Assembly (NCBI GenBank): GCA_000320545.1
Contig: ADNK01000623.1
Coordinates: forward strand, 22,501-52,280
Direction: 5' to 3'
DNA length: 29,780 nt
Origin: Bigelowiella natans CCMP2755
Taxonomy: Eukaryota > Cercozoa > Chlorarachniophyceae
In this document: positions 1-12,295 of the stretch, piece after piece
How positions within the stretch are numbered: the first letter of the stretch is position 1
Layout: each line of letters starts with the position of its first letter
Notes under the pieces: model-generated
Database searches by the model: none
Told to the model about the DNA's origin: nothing
The model's input: only the letters and a program-made list of their open reading frames with translations
Translations under genes and position numbers: made by a program

Positions 1-331
1 TAAGACTGTATTCAAGAGGTGTTTATGGAAATTCTTACTTATTTTATTGTCGCAGAAACTAAATGAAATGCAGAGCTTTGAGGGAATACACATCCCAAAT
101 AAACCAATTGAAGTCGCCATCTTGGTAGGACGATAGCCTTCTCCATGTTTCTTTTCCTTGCTGCATCCATCCCCATCCGTTAACCAGCATGAAATTGTAC
201 ATTGGTTTTCATTTAGATAAACTCTACCGATTCTTGAGTTAATCTCATTCCTTTATCTGACTTTTTTTTTATTTTATTCAGGAGAGTCTTGGTGCATTGG
301 CGTATAGCTGATTCAGTAAATCTGGGAAACT
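1..331. other. Left edge: probable 5' region of the first gene
   Basis: No protein motif is visible. A pyrimidine-rich tract ending in TTATTCAG near 282 looks like a 3' splice site, so an intron in the 5' untranslated region is possible. An in-frame TAA lies 15 bases before the ATG at 332, which supports that ATG as the start. Confidence 0.35.
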
Positions 332-1228
332 ATGTGTCTTTTCCCCATTGATGGATACCAGCAAATGCTGATCCCCCCAAGTGATCGTGCTCGGAAGCAG
401 GCGGGTTATATGAAAATTGTGATTTACGTCCATCTCGTCGTCATCACTGGATTCTTGCTCTCCGCGCTGTATGTGGGTAATTGAAAGATGATTACTAGAT
501 CTGTAAACACTTTCCAGAAATTGCTATGTAAAAGATATAATAAATTCAGAGTATAATAATATGATCTTTTCGTTTATAGATGGAGTTGTTGACCTTTTGG
601 GCGCCTTGATCGGATACATGGCAATCCGCAACAGCAGAGGCTATAATTTTCAGCAGGTAATGGATTTGTGCATATTCCCAGGAAAAATTTGACTTGTTCC
701 ATCTCTTCAGGTTTTATGCTATTCAATTTATCTTGGAATGGATTGCTTCTGGTCCCTGATACGTTCAGTTTTGTTCCTTGCTGGGCTCTCGCGCAACCAG
801 ATGCCTCTAAAAAAATGGCAATATCATATTTACGTTTGCACTATTCTTGGATCTGGATTCTTCTACGCTATAGGCTGTGTAAGATTTTATTCATCCTCAA
901 CATGTCTTACCGAAGAATTCTAGTCTATATTCTCATTAAAATTATTTCAGATCGTTGCATGGAAGTTATACCGTGAGTTACGAACAATTTTCAATCGCAT
1001 GATGGAAGACGCACCTCCATTGCAGATTCAAAACCGAAATACTCCAGTGGGAGGATATCAGGTATTATATTTAATTTTCTTGACTGAATTAGGTATCCTG
1101 AGTTTGCTACGCGTGTTCAGCCTGTTCCCAATGAAAATCTTGATAACGAAGGAGTCGAAGCTGCAGGTTCGGAAAGAAATGGAAACTTCCAGCCCTTTTC
1201 TGGAAAGAAATATTCATTGCGTGCATAG
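332..1228 (+). CDS. Four-pass membrane protein, unknown family (5 exons)
   Basis: Five exons join in frame: 332-476, 580-656, 711-878, 951-1061 and 1121-1228, giving about 202 residues. The last exon could start at 1103 instead, adding six residues; using the AG at 1092 would end the protein after two codons. The product has four hydrophobic stretches: two in the first half, separated at a VDGVVDLLGAL turn, one around CYSIYLGMDCFWSLI, and one around YVCTILGSGFFYAIG. A hydrophilic tail of about 60 residues follows, ending in a basic KKYSLRA. There is no obvious signal peptide, so the first segment probably acts as the membrane anchor. I do not recognise the family. An in-frame stop just upstream fixes the start. 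It converges with the BUD20-like gene. Confidence 0.7.
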
Positions 1229-1486
1229 GGGACATTTAATAGGCGACATGGATCGATGTGAGACACCTTCGATGTCTTATACAATTATTTGACACCTCGA
1301 TTGTCGATTGAAGCCGGAATCCAGCATATAAGCAAAGGCTGCAACGTTACATATTAAAATTGCTGCATAACATGCTACCAATTTCTACCGTCGTAGCACC
1401 AATAATCGTAGCATACATTCGTTTCACGTCGTCTACCTCTAGACACATCTAAACAAGGCGCGTAGTCTAGTAGTATTTGACGTAGT

Positions 1487-1490
1487 ACAC

Positions 1491-1536
<46 letters not shown>

Positions 1537-1547
1537 ATACACACACC
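1487..1547. repeat. (CA)n microsatellite
   Basis: An almost pure CA run with a few T or G interruptions near both ends. It sits in the first convergent gap. Confidence 0.95.
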
Positions 1548-2471
1548 TACATCTACATCTAGGCACACACAACTACGATATAACTCATGCTATGCTAGCG
1601 CCAGCTAGAATGTAAGCACCCAAGACGTACGGCATCCTGCTGCTATGCACCAAAAAGTGCATTGCATGCGCCTAAGCTTATTGTACGTGTGTCGCTAGCA
1701 AGAAGTCAGACGCGCGCAATAAGCATCAATGGCTATCTAGCTAGCTAGCTATGTATCGTACTATGTAGACATCGCTGCCGCTGCATTCATATATCTATGT
1801 GTAGATGTCTTGCGAGTTTGCACTGTCGCACAGCGCTGTGCACATCATCATGCTCTAGCTAGCAGCGCAGTATGCACACGCTGGCAGCTATGCACTAGCT
1901 AGCTAGTACGTATGCGTGTTGCATGATAGCACGTGCACGGCCACCATATAACTATATAACCACAGCGCGCCAGGCTAGCAGGCCCGGGCGTGATCTGTGA
2001 TCCCGGATTTTCGTTGCAAAATCCATTTTGCACGCGCATGCGTTTCGATTGCTTTCACATGCACATTGTGTCTGATTGCGATGTCGGTTGCATGTGGGAC
2101 ACTTCACGTTGCACTAGTGCACATTCCACATGCAGTCATTGAGCAATGAACGAATTGCGCTTCAAATTTTTGTGACACCTCTCGGTTTTGTTTCCATGTT
2201 TGTTCAACATTGGCACGAATTTTGTCCTTTCAATGTGCGTCAAAACCTCAAAAAGGCATGTTTTGACCACATTTTGTCGAAAGTGTGGATTTTTGCAGCC
2301 TGTCCGTAACCCACTTGTCATGTGTTTGTAGTCACATGCACGCGCTGTGCTGCGCTTGCTAGTCGCCTGCGAGCTCGCATTTGCAATTTCGGACATCCTG
2401 ATCACGCCAGGGCCTGGCTGTGGTGGCCGTGCGTGCGGTGCGTGGCCATCATCATATGTGCACTAGTGCAG

Positions 2472-2483
2472 CATGCTAGCATG
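2472..2483. promoter_or_regulatory. 12-bp palindrome CATGCTAGCATG, copy 1
   Basis: A perfect palindrome starting two bases after a second perfect 12-bp palindrome, TGCACTAGTGCA (2459-2470). The role is unknown. The same 12-mer recurs at 2633-2644 and 12805-12816, each time in a convergent intergenic gap. Confidence 0.35.
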
Positions 2484-2632
2484 CATGTACGTCTAGATGT
2501 TAGCATGCGCGTCTGCGTGATGTGCATTCTATTCAGAATATAGCACAATGTAATCTTTTGAACAAACAAGAAGGTGTGAATGTGTGGCCCTCTTCATTCC
2601 AGTTTCCGCGCGTATACGCTGCAACACTAGAA

Positions 2633-2644
2633 CATGCTAGCATG
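2633..2644. promoter_or_regulatory. 12-bp palindrome CATGCTAGCATG, copy 2
   Basis: An exact copy of the palindrome at 2472-2483, about 180 bp upstream of the stop codon end (2827) of the minus-strand BUD20-like gene. The role is unknown. Confidence 0.35.
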
Positions 2645-2826
2645 TAACAAGCGACTCAAATCTATCAGTGTGAACATGACATTGTAACTCAACTACATCC
2701 TGTTAATTTTTGTTCAGCTTTGTCAGCACAGAGGCATATGTCTTTACATTCAAAAAATTACTCTTCTGCGCTCTACTTTAATCATTTTTCATGAAGGGTC
2801 TCAACCTTCAATAATCATAATTACTG

Positions 2827-3327
2827 TCACATAATCATATGTGCTTCTTTTTTCTCACTTTGAGTATTCGATGTTCCCATTCCTGCTGCTTCTTCAGCCT
2901 CCTTCTGAGTATACTGTTTTTCTTTAACTTTCTTTATTTGTTTTTTGTGGTCTTTTGTTTTCTCATGATTGCGTTGTGTTGTTTCATTGATGAAATAGCG
3001 TGCACATGGAACACAGTAGAACTGCCCGAGGCCTTTTGATTAGAACAGAACAACAATCAACTGATGGAGATAAAAAATTTCCCTTTCTCCTTCCGATTGT
3101 CTGTGTGTTTGAAATCATTAAATTTGGAGTATTATTCGTTTCTACTTCGAATTTTTAACGAATCGACCTGGTAGATCTGGGTCAAAAGGGAGTTTGAGTC
3201 CCTTCTTTTCGACTATTTTGATTTCATCCTGAATCTGATCAAGATCTTTCTTTCTTCTTTTTACTTTCACCGCTTTCTTATGATCCAATTTCCCTTTTTG
3301 AGTTCGTTTTGGTCTATATCGCCCCAT
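2827..3327 (-). CDS. BUD20: BUD20/ZNF593-type zinc finger protein (2 exons)
   Basis: Two exons, 3327-3168 and 3032-2827, join in frame to give 121 residues, the usual size for this family. The N-terminus begins MGRYRPKRTQKGK and is rich in Lys/Arg, followed by KKDLDQIQDEI and FDPDLPG. Across the intron comes LGQFYC and a single C2H2 finger (CVPC, twelve residues, H, five residues, H), then DHKKQ and a Lys-rich tail with QKEAEEAAGMG. This is the family's diagnostic order. Family members shuttle with pre-60S ribosomal particles and help nuclear export and late maturation. The donor is GTCGAT, which has GT but a poor consensus; it was chosen because it alone restores the conserved PGLGQ junction and keeps the frame. 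The gene diverges from the histidine-phosphatase gene. Confidence 0.88.
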
Positions 3328-3859
3328 TGTTGAGTAGAGTGGTGGGAGGAAGGGGCTGGAACGAGTTGTGTATGAAGAAGTAAAAAGTGTTGTCGTAGGG
3401 TAAATTACCCATCCGTTTGTTCTATATAGGAGTTGTCGTAGGATGTGAATTAGATGGTGTATTGTAATTGGATGAAGAATAATAATGATAATAATCGCCG
3501 ATAGTTGATGTATAATCGCCGACGATGATGCTGGAATGATGACATGATGATGTATTTGACTACTAGATATACTACTACTACTACTACGATACTGCTACGA
3601 TTGTCTGAGTCAGTCGTACATGCATACGAGTACAACAATGGAGGAGGAACATCATCATCAACAACAACAACAACAACAAGATGATGATGATGATGATGCA
3701 AAGGTCAGACGCAATAATAATAATGATGATAATAATACGAAATCTATTTATTCTGTACACCAGTGTTCTTCTTAACAATGCTCTTTAAAAAATGATTCAT
3801 GAATAATAATACATCAGAACAGAAGCACATTAAAAGCTATTGGGGATGGTGGCACTGGA
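3328..3859. promoter_or_regulatory. Divergent intergenic region
   Basis: This is the gap between two gene starts pointing outward (BUD20-like and histidine phosphatase), so promoters for both probably lie here. It is filled with ATG/CAT, CTA and CAA trinucleotide runs around 3480-3740. No clear TATA box or other element could be assigned. Confidence 0.4.
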
Positions 3860-5370
3860 ATGACGATGACAGGGGTTAGCGATCAGAAAAGTGATTGAGT
3901 TGCAAATTTATTGTGGTTGTGTTCGGTAGGTATGGGTGATGAGGCATGGGGCGCGAGCCGATGAATCACGTGAAATACGTCTGAAGATTATGTACTTTAC
4001 GTCAACTCCAACATGAGTTTAATAAGTAATGAGAAGGAGATAATAAATAATCTAGGAGAGGGGAAAAATGTATCGTAGATGGGTGGGATTCGCATGGCCC
4101 TCGATGGTGGGACCCCCCGCTCACTAAAGCTGGAAAGAAGGTAAGAAGATAACAATGCTGCTTTTAATGTAAGAATTTTTTTTTATGAGAATGCTCTTGT
4201 CAGGTTGCCAGACTGGAAGCTGCCAGATTGAAGGAACTCAATTTTGAAAAAGTTTATACATCACCTCTCCTGAGGGCATTACAAACAACGGAGCAAGTAA
4301 ATCAATTGTATGTTGATGATGTTTTCAACACACTATCAGCTGCTTCAGCTGCTTCAGTTTCTTCCTGATGTTTTTTCTGCCATTTAAGTGAATGTAATCT
4401 ATGGATATAAATGAAAAATTGTTTTAGGTAGCTTCAATATTAAACATTCCTGTGGAAATAATCCCCGGACTCTCTCAATGTGCAGCCATAGTCCAAAAAG
4501 TTGGCATCTCGTACGAAGATACTAAAAATCCATTTTAGAATAACAAAATTTGCTAATATTCACTTAAAACAGCAACTTCTTGAAGCCAAATAAGCGTAAC
4601 CAGCAAGAAGCATTGTATGGTGCTGAAGAAGCAAAATTGGTTTGAAGCAAATTTCAATTGGTGTTTTATATATCACGATATTAATTTCATCAATAATCTT
4701 TCTTTGTAGTCAGTAAACAACCTATTTTATGTTTTTATTTAGCTCTGCCCAGATATGGAGGTTCTGGGAACGAATGGGTAAGAAATCTTCCAACTCTGAT
4801 TTATTTGTTGTTGTTAAAATAGTGTCTTTGTCGTTAGGGTTTCTGAAACATTCGAAGCAGCTTGTTGCAGGTGGTTAGTTAATATAACGCGAACGATGAC
4901 GACGACGACAAAATATCATAGTTTTTATTATACAGAGATGTCTTTGCAATCATATCGTAGGCTAGCCAAAGAAAACAAAGGAAAAGATATCCTTGTTGTC
5001 GCGCACAGGTCATCCAATTGCATTTTTAACTCGTGTAAATACAGGCGACGAAGTGCCCAATATGATGATGTACGAATCTCAATATGTGATTATCAGGGAG
5101 GGTATATGGAAATTACACGCTCGTGCTGGTCATCGATTGATGAAGAAGCCGCCGTACTGCTCCATTACTGGTATACACTTTTTAATCTAAATACGCACAA
5201 GTACATTCTGATTCGTTTCTATTGTATGAGGTTATCTATTTGAATTCAAAAATGGGAAGATGAATGCTTCTAAAGAGAGGACGAATCCTAAACAAAGTGG
5301 AAATCCAGAAGCTTTCCCAGGCCTTACAATAAAACTTGTAGCCGATACATCTACTGCAAAATCGCAATGA
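3860..5370 (+). pseudogene. Histidine-phosphatase (phosphoglycerate-mutase-like) gene with two apparent frameshifts
   Basis: Likely exons are 3860-3874, 3930 to about 3990 (donor uncertain), 4056-4140, 4204-4296, 4428-4510, 4573-4639, 4743-4777, 4838-4870, 4936-5170 and 5231-5370. The second exon encodes WVMRHGARAD, the phospho-accepting RHG motif. Next come PRWWDPPLTKAGKK, then VYTSPLLRALQT, the second Arg motif of the superfamily. Later exons carry SETFEAACCR, KGKDILVVAH (the catalytic His) and HPIAFLTRVNTGDEVP. The product would be a cytosolic phosphatase-like enzyme of about 240 residues; its substrate cannot be told. Two single-base insertions are implied in exon 4936-5170, near 4955-4960 and 5006-5010. 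Removing both makes all phases agree with the last exon. Reading through the intron 4871-4935 restores frame for the first only. It could be a recent pseudogene or an intact gene with sequencing indels. Confidence 0.7.
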
Positions 5371-6216
5371 CTGTCTCTAGATCTTTGTTCTATAAATGTG
5401 CAATGTCCAAAATATGTGGGGTAGTACTAGCTACGCTGCTCTTCCCATTCAACCAGCCCAAGTACATGCATGCATGTATGATGTGAGATGACGCATGGTG
5501 AGAGCTGAGCATTAAACGTGCAAGCACAATAAGTAAAACACAAAATTTCGCATGTGACTCGACATAAAGCTCATGCTAGCAGCATGCGCCACTAGCCAAT
5601 CTAGCATAGCAATGCAATGCAAAGTCCTAACAAACGTACGTATTCATGGTGTCGGCCGTGTACCACGCAAGACTTAATTGTCAAATGTTCTTCGCGGCAG
5701 CCAGCTAAATAGGTGCGTAATTACGGAAGCGAGAGGAGTGTGTAGGGGTTAAGCAGTATTTTATGGCTTGCTGTTTGCTGGGTTGTGTTGGATTGTGGAT
5801 GCTACGCGTCTCAATCGATGTAGGCTCAGTGTGGGGCGCGTATGATGCTGTGTGGGGAGTTTCACATGCTTAACTGGAGTTTAGCAGATTGAGATTTTGT
5901 TCAATATCTAGAATATGTATGCGACAATCATCTTTTTTGTGCACTGCACATATCTCTGAAGCTAACGCTGACACTCGTTACTCGGCACCAATATCATTGA
6001 TATCACTACTAAAGAAAGTTGTGAGGGGAGATATCCCTTTGATTTGTCTCATGTGCACAAGATTGAATAAGAAAGTGCTTTAGTCGTTTAATTTTAAATA
6101 GATTCCATCCAGCACACGTTCCTGCATCCTCACCATTGACAACATGCATGGTTACAGAGATCACTTACGAATGTGTCCCTTATTTTCATAATCTCTAGTG
6201 ATTTATATTCCTCGAT
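5371..6216. other. Second convergent intergenic island
   Basis: This lies between the converging phosphatase and dehydrogenase genes. No gene is supportable. It contains seven CTAG tetramers by hand count, the imperfect palindrome CATGCTAGCAGCATGCG near 5572, a CATGCATGCATG run near 5466, and other TGCA/CATG words. Composition resembles the other two convergent gaps, though more weakly, and mainly in 5380-5700. Confidence 0.5.
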
Positions 6217-9200
6217 TTACCATTCAGTTTTGACGTAGTCTTTCAAGAACACCCCCCACAAAGGTTTCACATTTTCTTTTCCAGCTTGAAGATCTAATAA
6301 TGGGGCCATTACAGGATCGAGCACGCGTGCAGCAGCATCAACCTTAAAAATTAAACATGATTGTCAGATGGCAAAAACGACGTTCACATGTAGCAGCAAT
6401 GTGCAGAGACCTCGTCGAGAGGAGTTTGAAAATTGTGCTTTTCCATGTGCTCTCTAGCTTTCTCGATAGGTTTTTCATCATTTATCCAACCAGTGTCCTG
6501 CAAAATGCATTATAAATTATTTTCAATGATATGACCAGCAGTCTTATTAAAGCTACTATGATTTAATATCATTATAATTACCACAGCAGTCATATATATG
6601 CCTTCCTTCATATAGTCCTACATTGTTAATTAACGAATAGAAAGTACATTCCAAATACACCAGTAACAAAGTAAACCCACGAACAACACTTAACAACAAA
6701 AGATTATTTCACAAACAATAACAAAGGGATAATACCTCAACATAAAATCATTTCTTAAATAGTAACAAAGGATAATAATTCAACCTAACCACCTACTCTA
6801 CCTGAGCAGAGGTTCTAGTCATCATATTCAGGGCAGCTTTCGCCATATTTGTGTGCTGAAGTGTTGTTCCGAATTAGTTCTAAAAAACATTGAATTTCAG
6901 GGGAAATATTGTACCGGATGTTTATCAGATTTATAGCGATAAAATTTTCCTTCCTGAGGGTTACGTGCAAAATGATTAATGAAACGACGGTATCAAATTT
7001 ACTCGTGTATTTACTTACCATGGCGCTCACATTTACGATGAATTTGAAAACCGTCTGATATTTAAAATAAAAGATGAAACGCTAAATAATGCCAACATCA
7101 ATAAGTGCAATTGTTGTGAGGTATCATTATTCGGAAACTATATCAGCGGTACAATACTCCACAATGTAATCATCATCAGATATATGATTTCATCTCGAAC
7201 AACACGTTAACCTTGTCTTTTGCCATTAGTGACTTTAATCTTGCATTTATTATGAATGGTGCCTGATTTAAAATCACATGTTCGTTTACGTATGCTGCCC
7301 ACCTTGACGAAACTCGTACCACGTGAAATTCCTTAACTGTTCTCTCGGTGCACAAATTGTTCAATGCTGCTACTGCTACTGCTGCTACTACTACTATCAC
7401 AATTACTACCATGGCATTTATTGCGAATACTTCACTGAGCTCCGTGGTTGAAACCTTAAAGCAGCAAAGTACAATGTACAAAAAAAACAAACAAAACATA
7501 TGCAATATTAAATTAATCAATGAAACCTGAATATGAAGTGAGATAGTGTAAATCAAGATCAAGAAGAAGACTTTGCAAACTACTAACTTCATCAAGTCGA
7601 AGCATCCAGCTATTTTTCCGTCGTAAATCAACCTTTCAATCATAAGAATATTTGTGGTAATCCTGGATAATGACGACGAAGAAATTATAAAAGATGATGA
7701 TGATGATGATGAATGATGATGATGATGATGAATGATGATGAATGATGATGAATGATGATGACTAAAGTGATAGATGAATGTTGTAGTCACAGATTTACTG
7801 CAGCAGCACCCACCCCAGGTCCATGATCATCATCATCATCATCACAATCCACTACTAACTATCTATCTATTTATCTATCTATCACCTGCTGCTCGTTTAC
7901 ATCCAATTTTCCAACAGGGAGGAGGTTTTTCATACCCTTGGGAGGAATCAATAATCAAAGTATTAGACAACATTAGAAGCTAATATTTGTGTGGTAGTTG
8001 GTAGGCATTTGTTGAGAATATGGGGTTATGATAGCATTAGTAGTAGTAGTTGAAGTAGCCGTCGTAGCAATAGTAGTAGTAGTAGTAGTAGTAGTAGTTG
8101 TAGTAATAGTAGAGCAATATAAGCTAGCATATGGTTTGAATTGGTGATGGTAGTGGTAGTGGCAGAAATTAGTAGTAAACTACGGTCACTATCATCGACT
8201 AGGTATGAATGTATGAGCGCGGTAATAATAGTGTTCTTCAAGTCACATTGTCGTCATTGACTCTCATACTACTAGTAGTAGTAGTAGTAGTAGTAGTAAT
8301 AGTACTCGTAGTAGTAGTAAGCACCTCTGCGTGATCTTCAGATGTTGAAACCATTTGTGACATCCTCACCGAATTTGCCACTACTACTACATCAGTATCC
8401 CCCAACTTTTCTTCTCTATTATGTGGTGTACTAGTAGTAGTAGTAGTAGTAGTAGTAGGACTACTGCAGACTACTCCGTCCGCTGTTACATTTGGACGAG
8501 TAGTAGTAGATATCAAGGTGTCGTTATGGTGATGATGATGATGATGATCTTCTTCTTGTTGTCGTTGTTCTTTTTGTTGCTGCTGTATAGAACTGTTGTT
8601 CCCATGATTATCATCATCAGCAGTAGTAACAAGGGATGACAAAGGGATAGTAGATCCTTCTTTTCCTCCTCCCTCTTGGAAAATCACATCATCTTGCAAA
8701 CTGCTACTACTAGTAGTAGCCTTTCTTTGTCTTTGTGTTGGCATCGTCGTCGCTGTATTGGTGCTGCCACTGCTTGGCAATGTTAACGTTTGCGGAAGGG
8801 TTTTATTGATTCTCCGCCTCTTACTACTGCTATTATTACTACCGCTTCTACTACTAGCACCAGCACCGTGCAATAATATATGTTGTTTGTGGCCCTTTGT
8901 CAGCTTGGATTCTAAGATGGAAGATTGCAGTAGGAATGGCTGCTCTTTTGCAGTAGGAATTGCAGCTTCTATTTTTAAGAGATGTCGATAATACATCCTG
9001 GGACGCCTTATCGTTTGGCATGCATTGTTAATGATCACATCCATCCGTTGATGGGTTTGGATGATGTAGCTGCAAAAGGCCTCCACCATAATTGAGTCTC
9101 TAAAATCCAAGCCATATATGTGTAATCTATCGGTCCATTTACTTGCATCATCTTGAGCAGCATATCTTCTAGCTGCATCCTTTGGAAACCTTGTCGTAGC

Positions 9201-10345
9201 AATTACCGTAGCCCCAGCGCGAAGAAGTATTAATGTGCATCGAAATCCAATCTTCACACGAGCACCCGTTACTAGACAAATTTTCCCACTTAAATCAGCA
9301 CTTTGGTGTCGTTTTGTAAAATTGAGTTCCGCACATTTTGGACAAAGCGAGTCATAGAAGAAATGTAGACGTGTGTATGGTCGTTTACACGTGTAACAAA
9401 GAACTGCAGAGTTCAACACGCGAGGTGTTTGTTCGTGCTCCTTTTTGGTTTCTTCAATTTCAATCCTATCTGCATCAGCTACACCATCTGCCACTCTCAT
9501 GATCTTGGTGTCAGCAGCATCATCATTGCCATCATCATCAGCAGCAGCAGCAGTAGCAGCCTTTATGAGGTCTAGCTGCATCGTTCTGCTCTTCGATTCC
9601 AAGGTTTGTATTCTAGGGGGAGATGGATCTTGTTTTTCCAACTCTCGCAACTTCTCAAGTCGTTTTCTACGTAACAGAGTAGAGTCTCGCCATTTTGCGT
9701 CAAGTTCACGGCGTCGTTGCGCTTCTCGTTGATTGAATGTATCATTACTATCTGTTATTGCATTAATGTCCAATATGCTACTACCGCCACGGTTCCTTCT
9801 TCCCTAGAATAATAATATGAAGATATCAACGACATCGCCCTGGCTGTGGAAACACGTATAGCGTGGAAAACTACTACTACCCATGATATCATGAGTTCAA
9901 TGATGACCTTTGCTTTTAACGCTTTCTGCTGGTCGACACTTGCCATTTGTAGCAACAGAGGTCCCATCACACTCCTCAAGTTTTTGAATCGACGGGATTT
10001 GAAGCGACTGGAATCATCACTAGCAAGTTTTCGAAGTACAGATTCAGCTATTTTGAGGTGATCGTCTGAGATCCATGGCACCTATGAGTAGACAGTAACA
10101 ATTAACACAACACAGTTTCGTTGCAATTGAATTTGCATCGATCGATAAACCTGGATCTCGTTATTTTTCTCCATATGATTCCCTTGATTCTCAATGGCAC
10201 TATTCTGTTTCTGTTCGCCACCGGTATGCTGCTTCAAGTTACCCCCCTCTGAATACTCACCACATCGTTCCGTTCTGATTCTCTTCTGACGTTCTTTTTT
10301 AAGTCTTTTCTTCAGTGCTCGCTTTCGAAGACGAGAGGGTTGCAT
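6217..10345 (-). CDS. Atypical short-chain dehydrogenase/reductase with N-terminal CxxC zinc-like motif (13 exons)
   Basis: Exons: 10345-10151, 10081-9881, 9803 to about 8243, 7936-7886, 7632-7588, 7454-7410, 7262-7212, 7054-7019, 6953-6915, 6855-6802, 6617-6582, 6497-6411 and 6342-6217. Most junctions are phase 0 and in frame. The product is about 820 residues. It has a basic N-terminus, a charged coiled-coil-like segment, and a CYTC...CPKC pair near residues 268-289. The Rossmann start TGARVKIG is near 311, followed by TTRFPKDA and INNA near 391. Later exons give VGKLDVN, NSW, ELSEVFAIN, APFIINARL, FIVNVSAMEG, HTNMAKAALNMM, DTGWIND and GVFLKDY. This order matches a protist/plant SDR group that uses TGxRVKIG. 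The usual catalytic Tyr of YxxxK is Thr here (TNMAK), so classical oxidoreductase chemistry is doubtful. About 230 residues of Thr/Ser/His/Gln-rich sequence (roughly 417-650) interrupt the fold. The end of exon 3 is uncertain. Confidence 0.88.
8243..8960 (-). repeat. Low-complexity coding insertion in the dehydrogenase gene
   Basis: On the minus strand this part of exon 3 is open and encodes runs of Thr, Ser, His, Gln and Asp from ACT/AGT/CAT/CAA-type repeats. It falls between the INNA...RRPRMYY segment and VGKLDVN of the Rossmann domain, where relatives have a shorter link. It may be a true insertion or may hide unrecognised introns. Confidence 0.6.
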
Positions 10346-11128
<783 letters not shown>

Positions 11129-12295
11129 ATGAGTAAGATGGAAGACCTCAAAGAGTACATCGACCCAAAAAATTGGTGAGACTTAGCTTTCCGTGTTTTG
11201 GGGAATTTTCAATCTAAAGCTCTCTCTTTTCAACCAGGGAATGCCTAAATGCTCAGAAACAGGTTTAAAACTTTTGTGGGTGCGACCTAATGGGCTCATG
11301 ACAAATTAATTATCAGCATCAGCTTCCAAATGCCCTTTTTAAGGATCGGGACGACGAAAAGAAAGTTCTTAAGGTGATCTTAATGACCTTGAATCCGTGG
11401 AGATTGTGTTAATACCTACTTTTCAGAGCGATTCAGATGCGCAGCTTCTTATCAGAATAACCTTTGGAGCCTTTGTCAAAATCAAAGCCATCAAGGTTGT
11501 TTGTTTCCAACTTGATCCACATAGTATGCTGCTGTTCACATGGTCGAGATTGATGTTGCACTGCCACATACATACCACCGATATATTAGATTACTGCGCC
11601 CACAGACTCAGGCCCCTCATCGATCAAACTCTTCGTAAACCCTGGTTGGACTGCTTCGAGATTTGGCTGTCGATAACCCAATACTCACTTATTTATGTAT
11701 GAAGGTTCGCTTGAATTTGAAGGAGCAGAGGAAGAGGAACCAACGCAGGTACTCGTTCTTCAGATCTTCATCCCATCCATAATTTCCCATGTAAAAGGAT
11801 CAAACATGAGCACGCATGCTCAGGAGATCAAACTCGAACAAGACGACCTAAAAAAAGATGCCAAGCCGAAGACGGTCAAGCTTGTAAAGTTTTCGAAGGT
11901 ATTCTGTAATTTATTTTGCAAACATCCACCCGTCCGTGACTCTTTCATCTTAGGTTTCGACATTGGTGATTTTTGTCCCAGAAAATCACGGTGATAAGCC
12001 TTGCATCTTAATGGCGAACATTTAACTTTTTAACTGATATCATCAGATGACGCTGATCAAACGGTGATCCAAGGAATCCAAATTTTAGGTGAAGATTAAT
12101 TGAATGATTATTCTCGTTCACCAATAAAATTCAAATTGGATACAGGAAAGACTTCAATAATTAGTGGAAATAAGCCATCTCTCGCACAGCAAAAGGTTCA
12201 TTCATTCACAAAATTTTGAAAAGATTTCATCCTTATTTCTTGATTTCATTGCATAGGCTGCTGCACAAGGAGACTGGTTGAACACCAGCAGATAG
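11129..12295 (+). CDS. PITHD1: PITH-domain protein (11 exons)
   Basis: Exons: 11129-11175, 11238-11262, 11317-11373, 11427-11495, 11590-11644, 11705-11748, 11824-11898, 11954-11990, 12047-12088, 12146-12195 and 12257-12295. They total 540 nt (179 residues plus stop), all phases agreeing. The protein starts MSKMEDLKEYIDPKNW. The PITH core is recognisable: SDSDAQLLIRITF, VKIKAI, then APTDSGPSSIKLFVN, LEFEGAEEEEPTQ, KLVKFSKVSTLVIFVPEN and DQTVIQGIQILG. The domain is a beta-sandwich first seen at the C-terminus of TXNL1, which binds the 26S proteasome. Here there is no thioredoxin domain, as in PITHD1. The cellular role of stand-alone forms is not firmly known. The third exon could start at 11323, dropping two residues. 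Exon 2 is only 25 nt. Confidence 0.9.

Larger units (their letters stand above)
1229..2826. other. Convergent intergenic island rich in CTAG/TGCA palindromes
   Basis: This stretch lies between two converging genes. It has no supportable gene. I hand-counted 22 CTAG tetramers, against about 6 expected in 1.6 kb of random sequence, many as CTAGCTAG runs or GCTAGC, together with frequent GCATGC and GTGCAC. It includes TGCACTAGTGCA at 2110-2121 and 2459-2470, and CATGCTAGCATG at 2472-2483 and 2633-2644. A hairpin with 8-base arms (TGCAAAAT/ATTTTGCA) lies at 2015-2032. A CA microsatellite occupies 1487-1547. Confidence 0.6.

Noticed and set aside
668-976. 102-codon plus-strand frame over the first gene
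   Set aside because: It is a different reading frame over exons 711-878 and 951-1061 of the membrane protein; the spliced frame gives clean membrane segments.
2136-2405. 89-codon open frame on the minus strand in the first convergent island
   Set aside because: It reads somewhat like protein but has no recognisable motif, overlaps the palindrome-rich island and has no supporting exons.
7176-7790. 204-codon minus-strand open frame
   Set aside because: It crosses three true exons of the dehydrogenase (7632-7588, 7454-7410, 7262-7212) and the introns between them; phase and homology show it is spliced.
9755-10081. 108-codon minus-strand frame as an independent small gene
   Set aside because: Its first 67 codons form exon 2 of the dehydrogenase and the remainder reads into the next intron.
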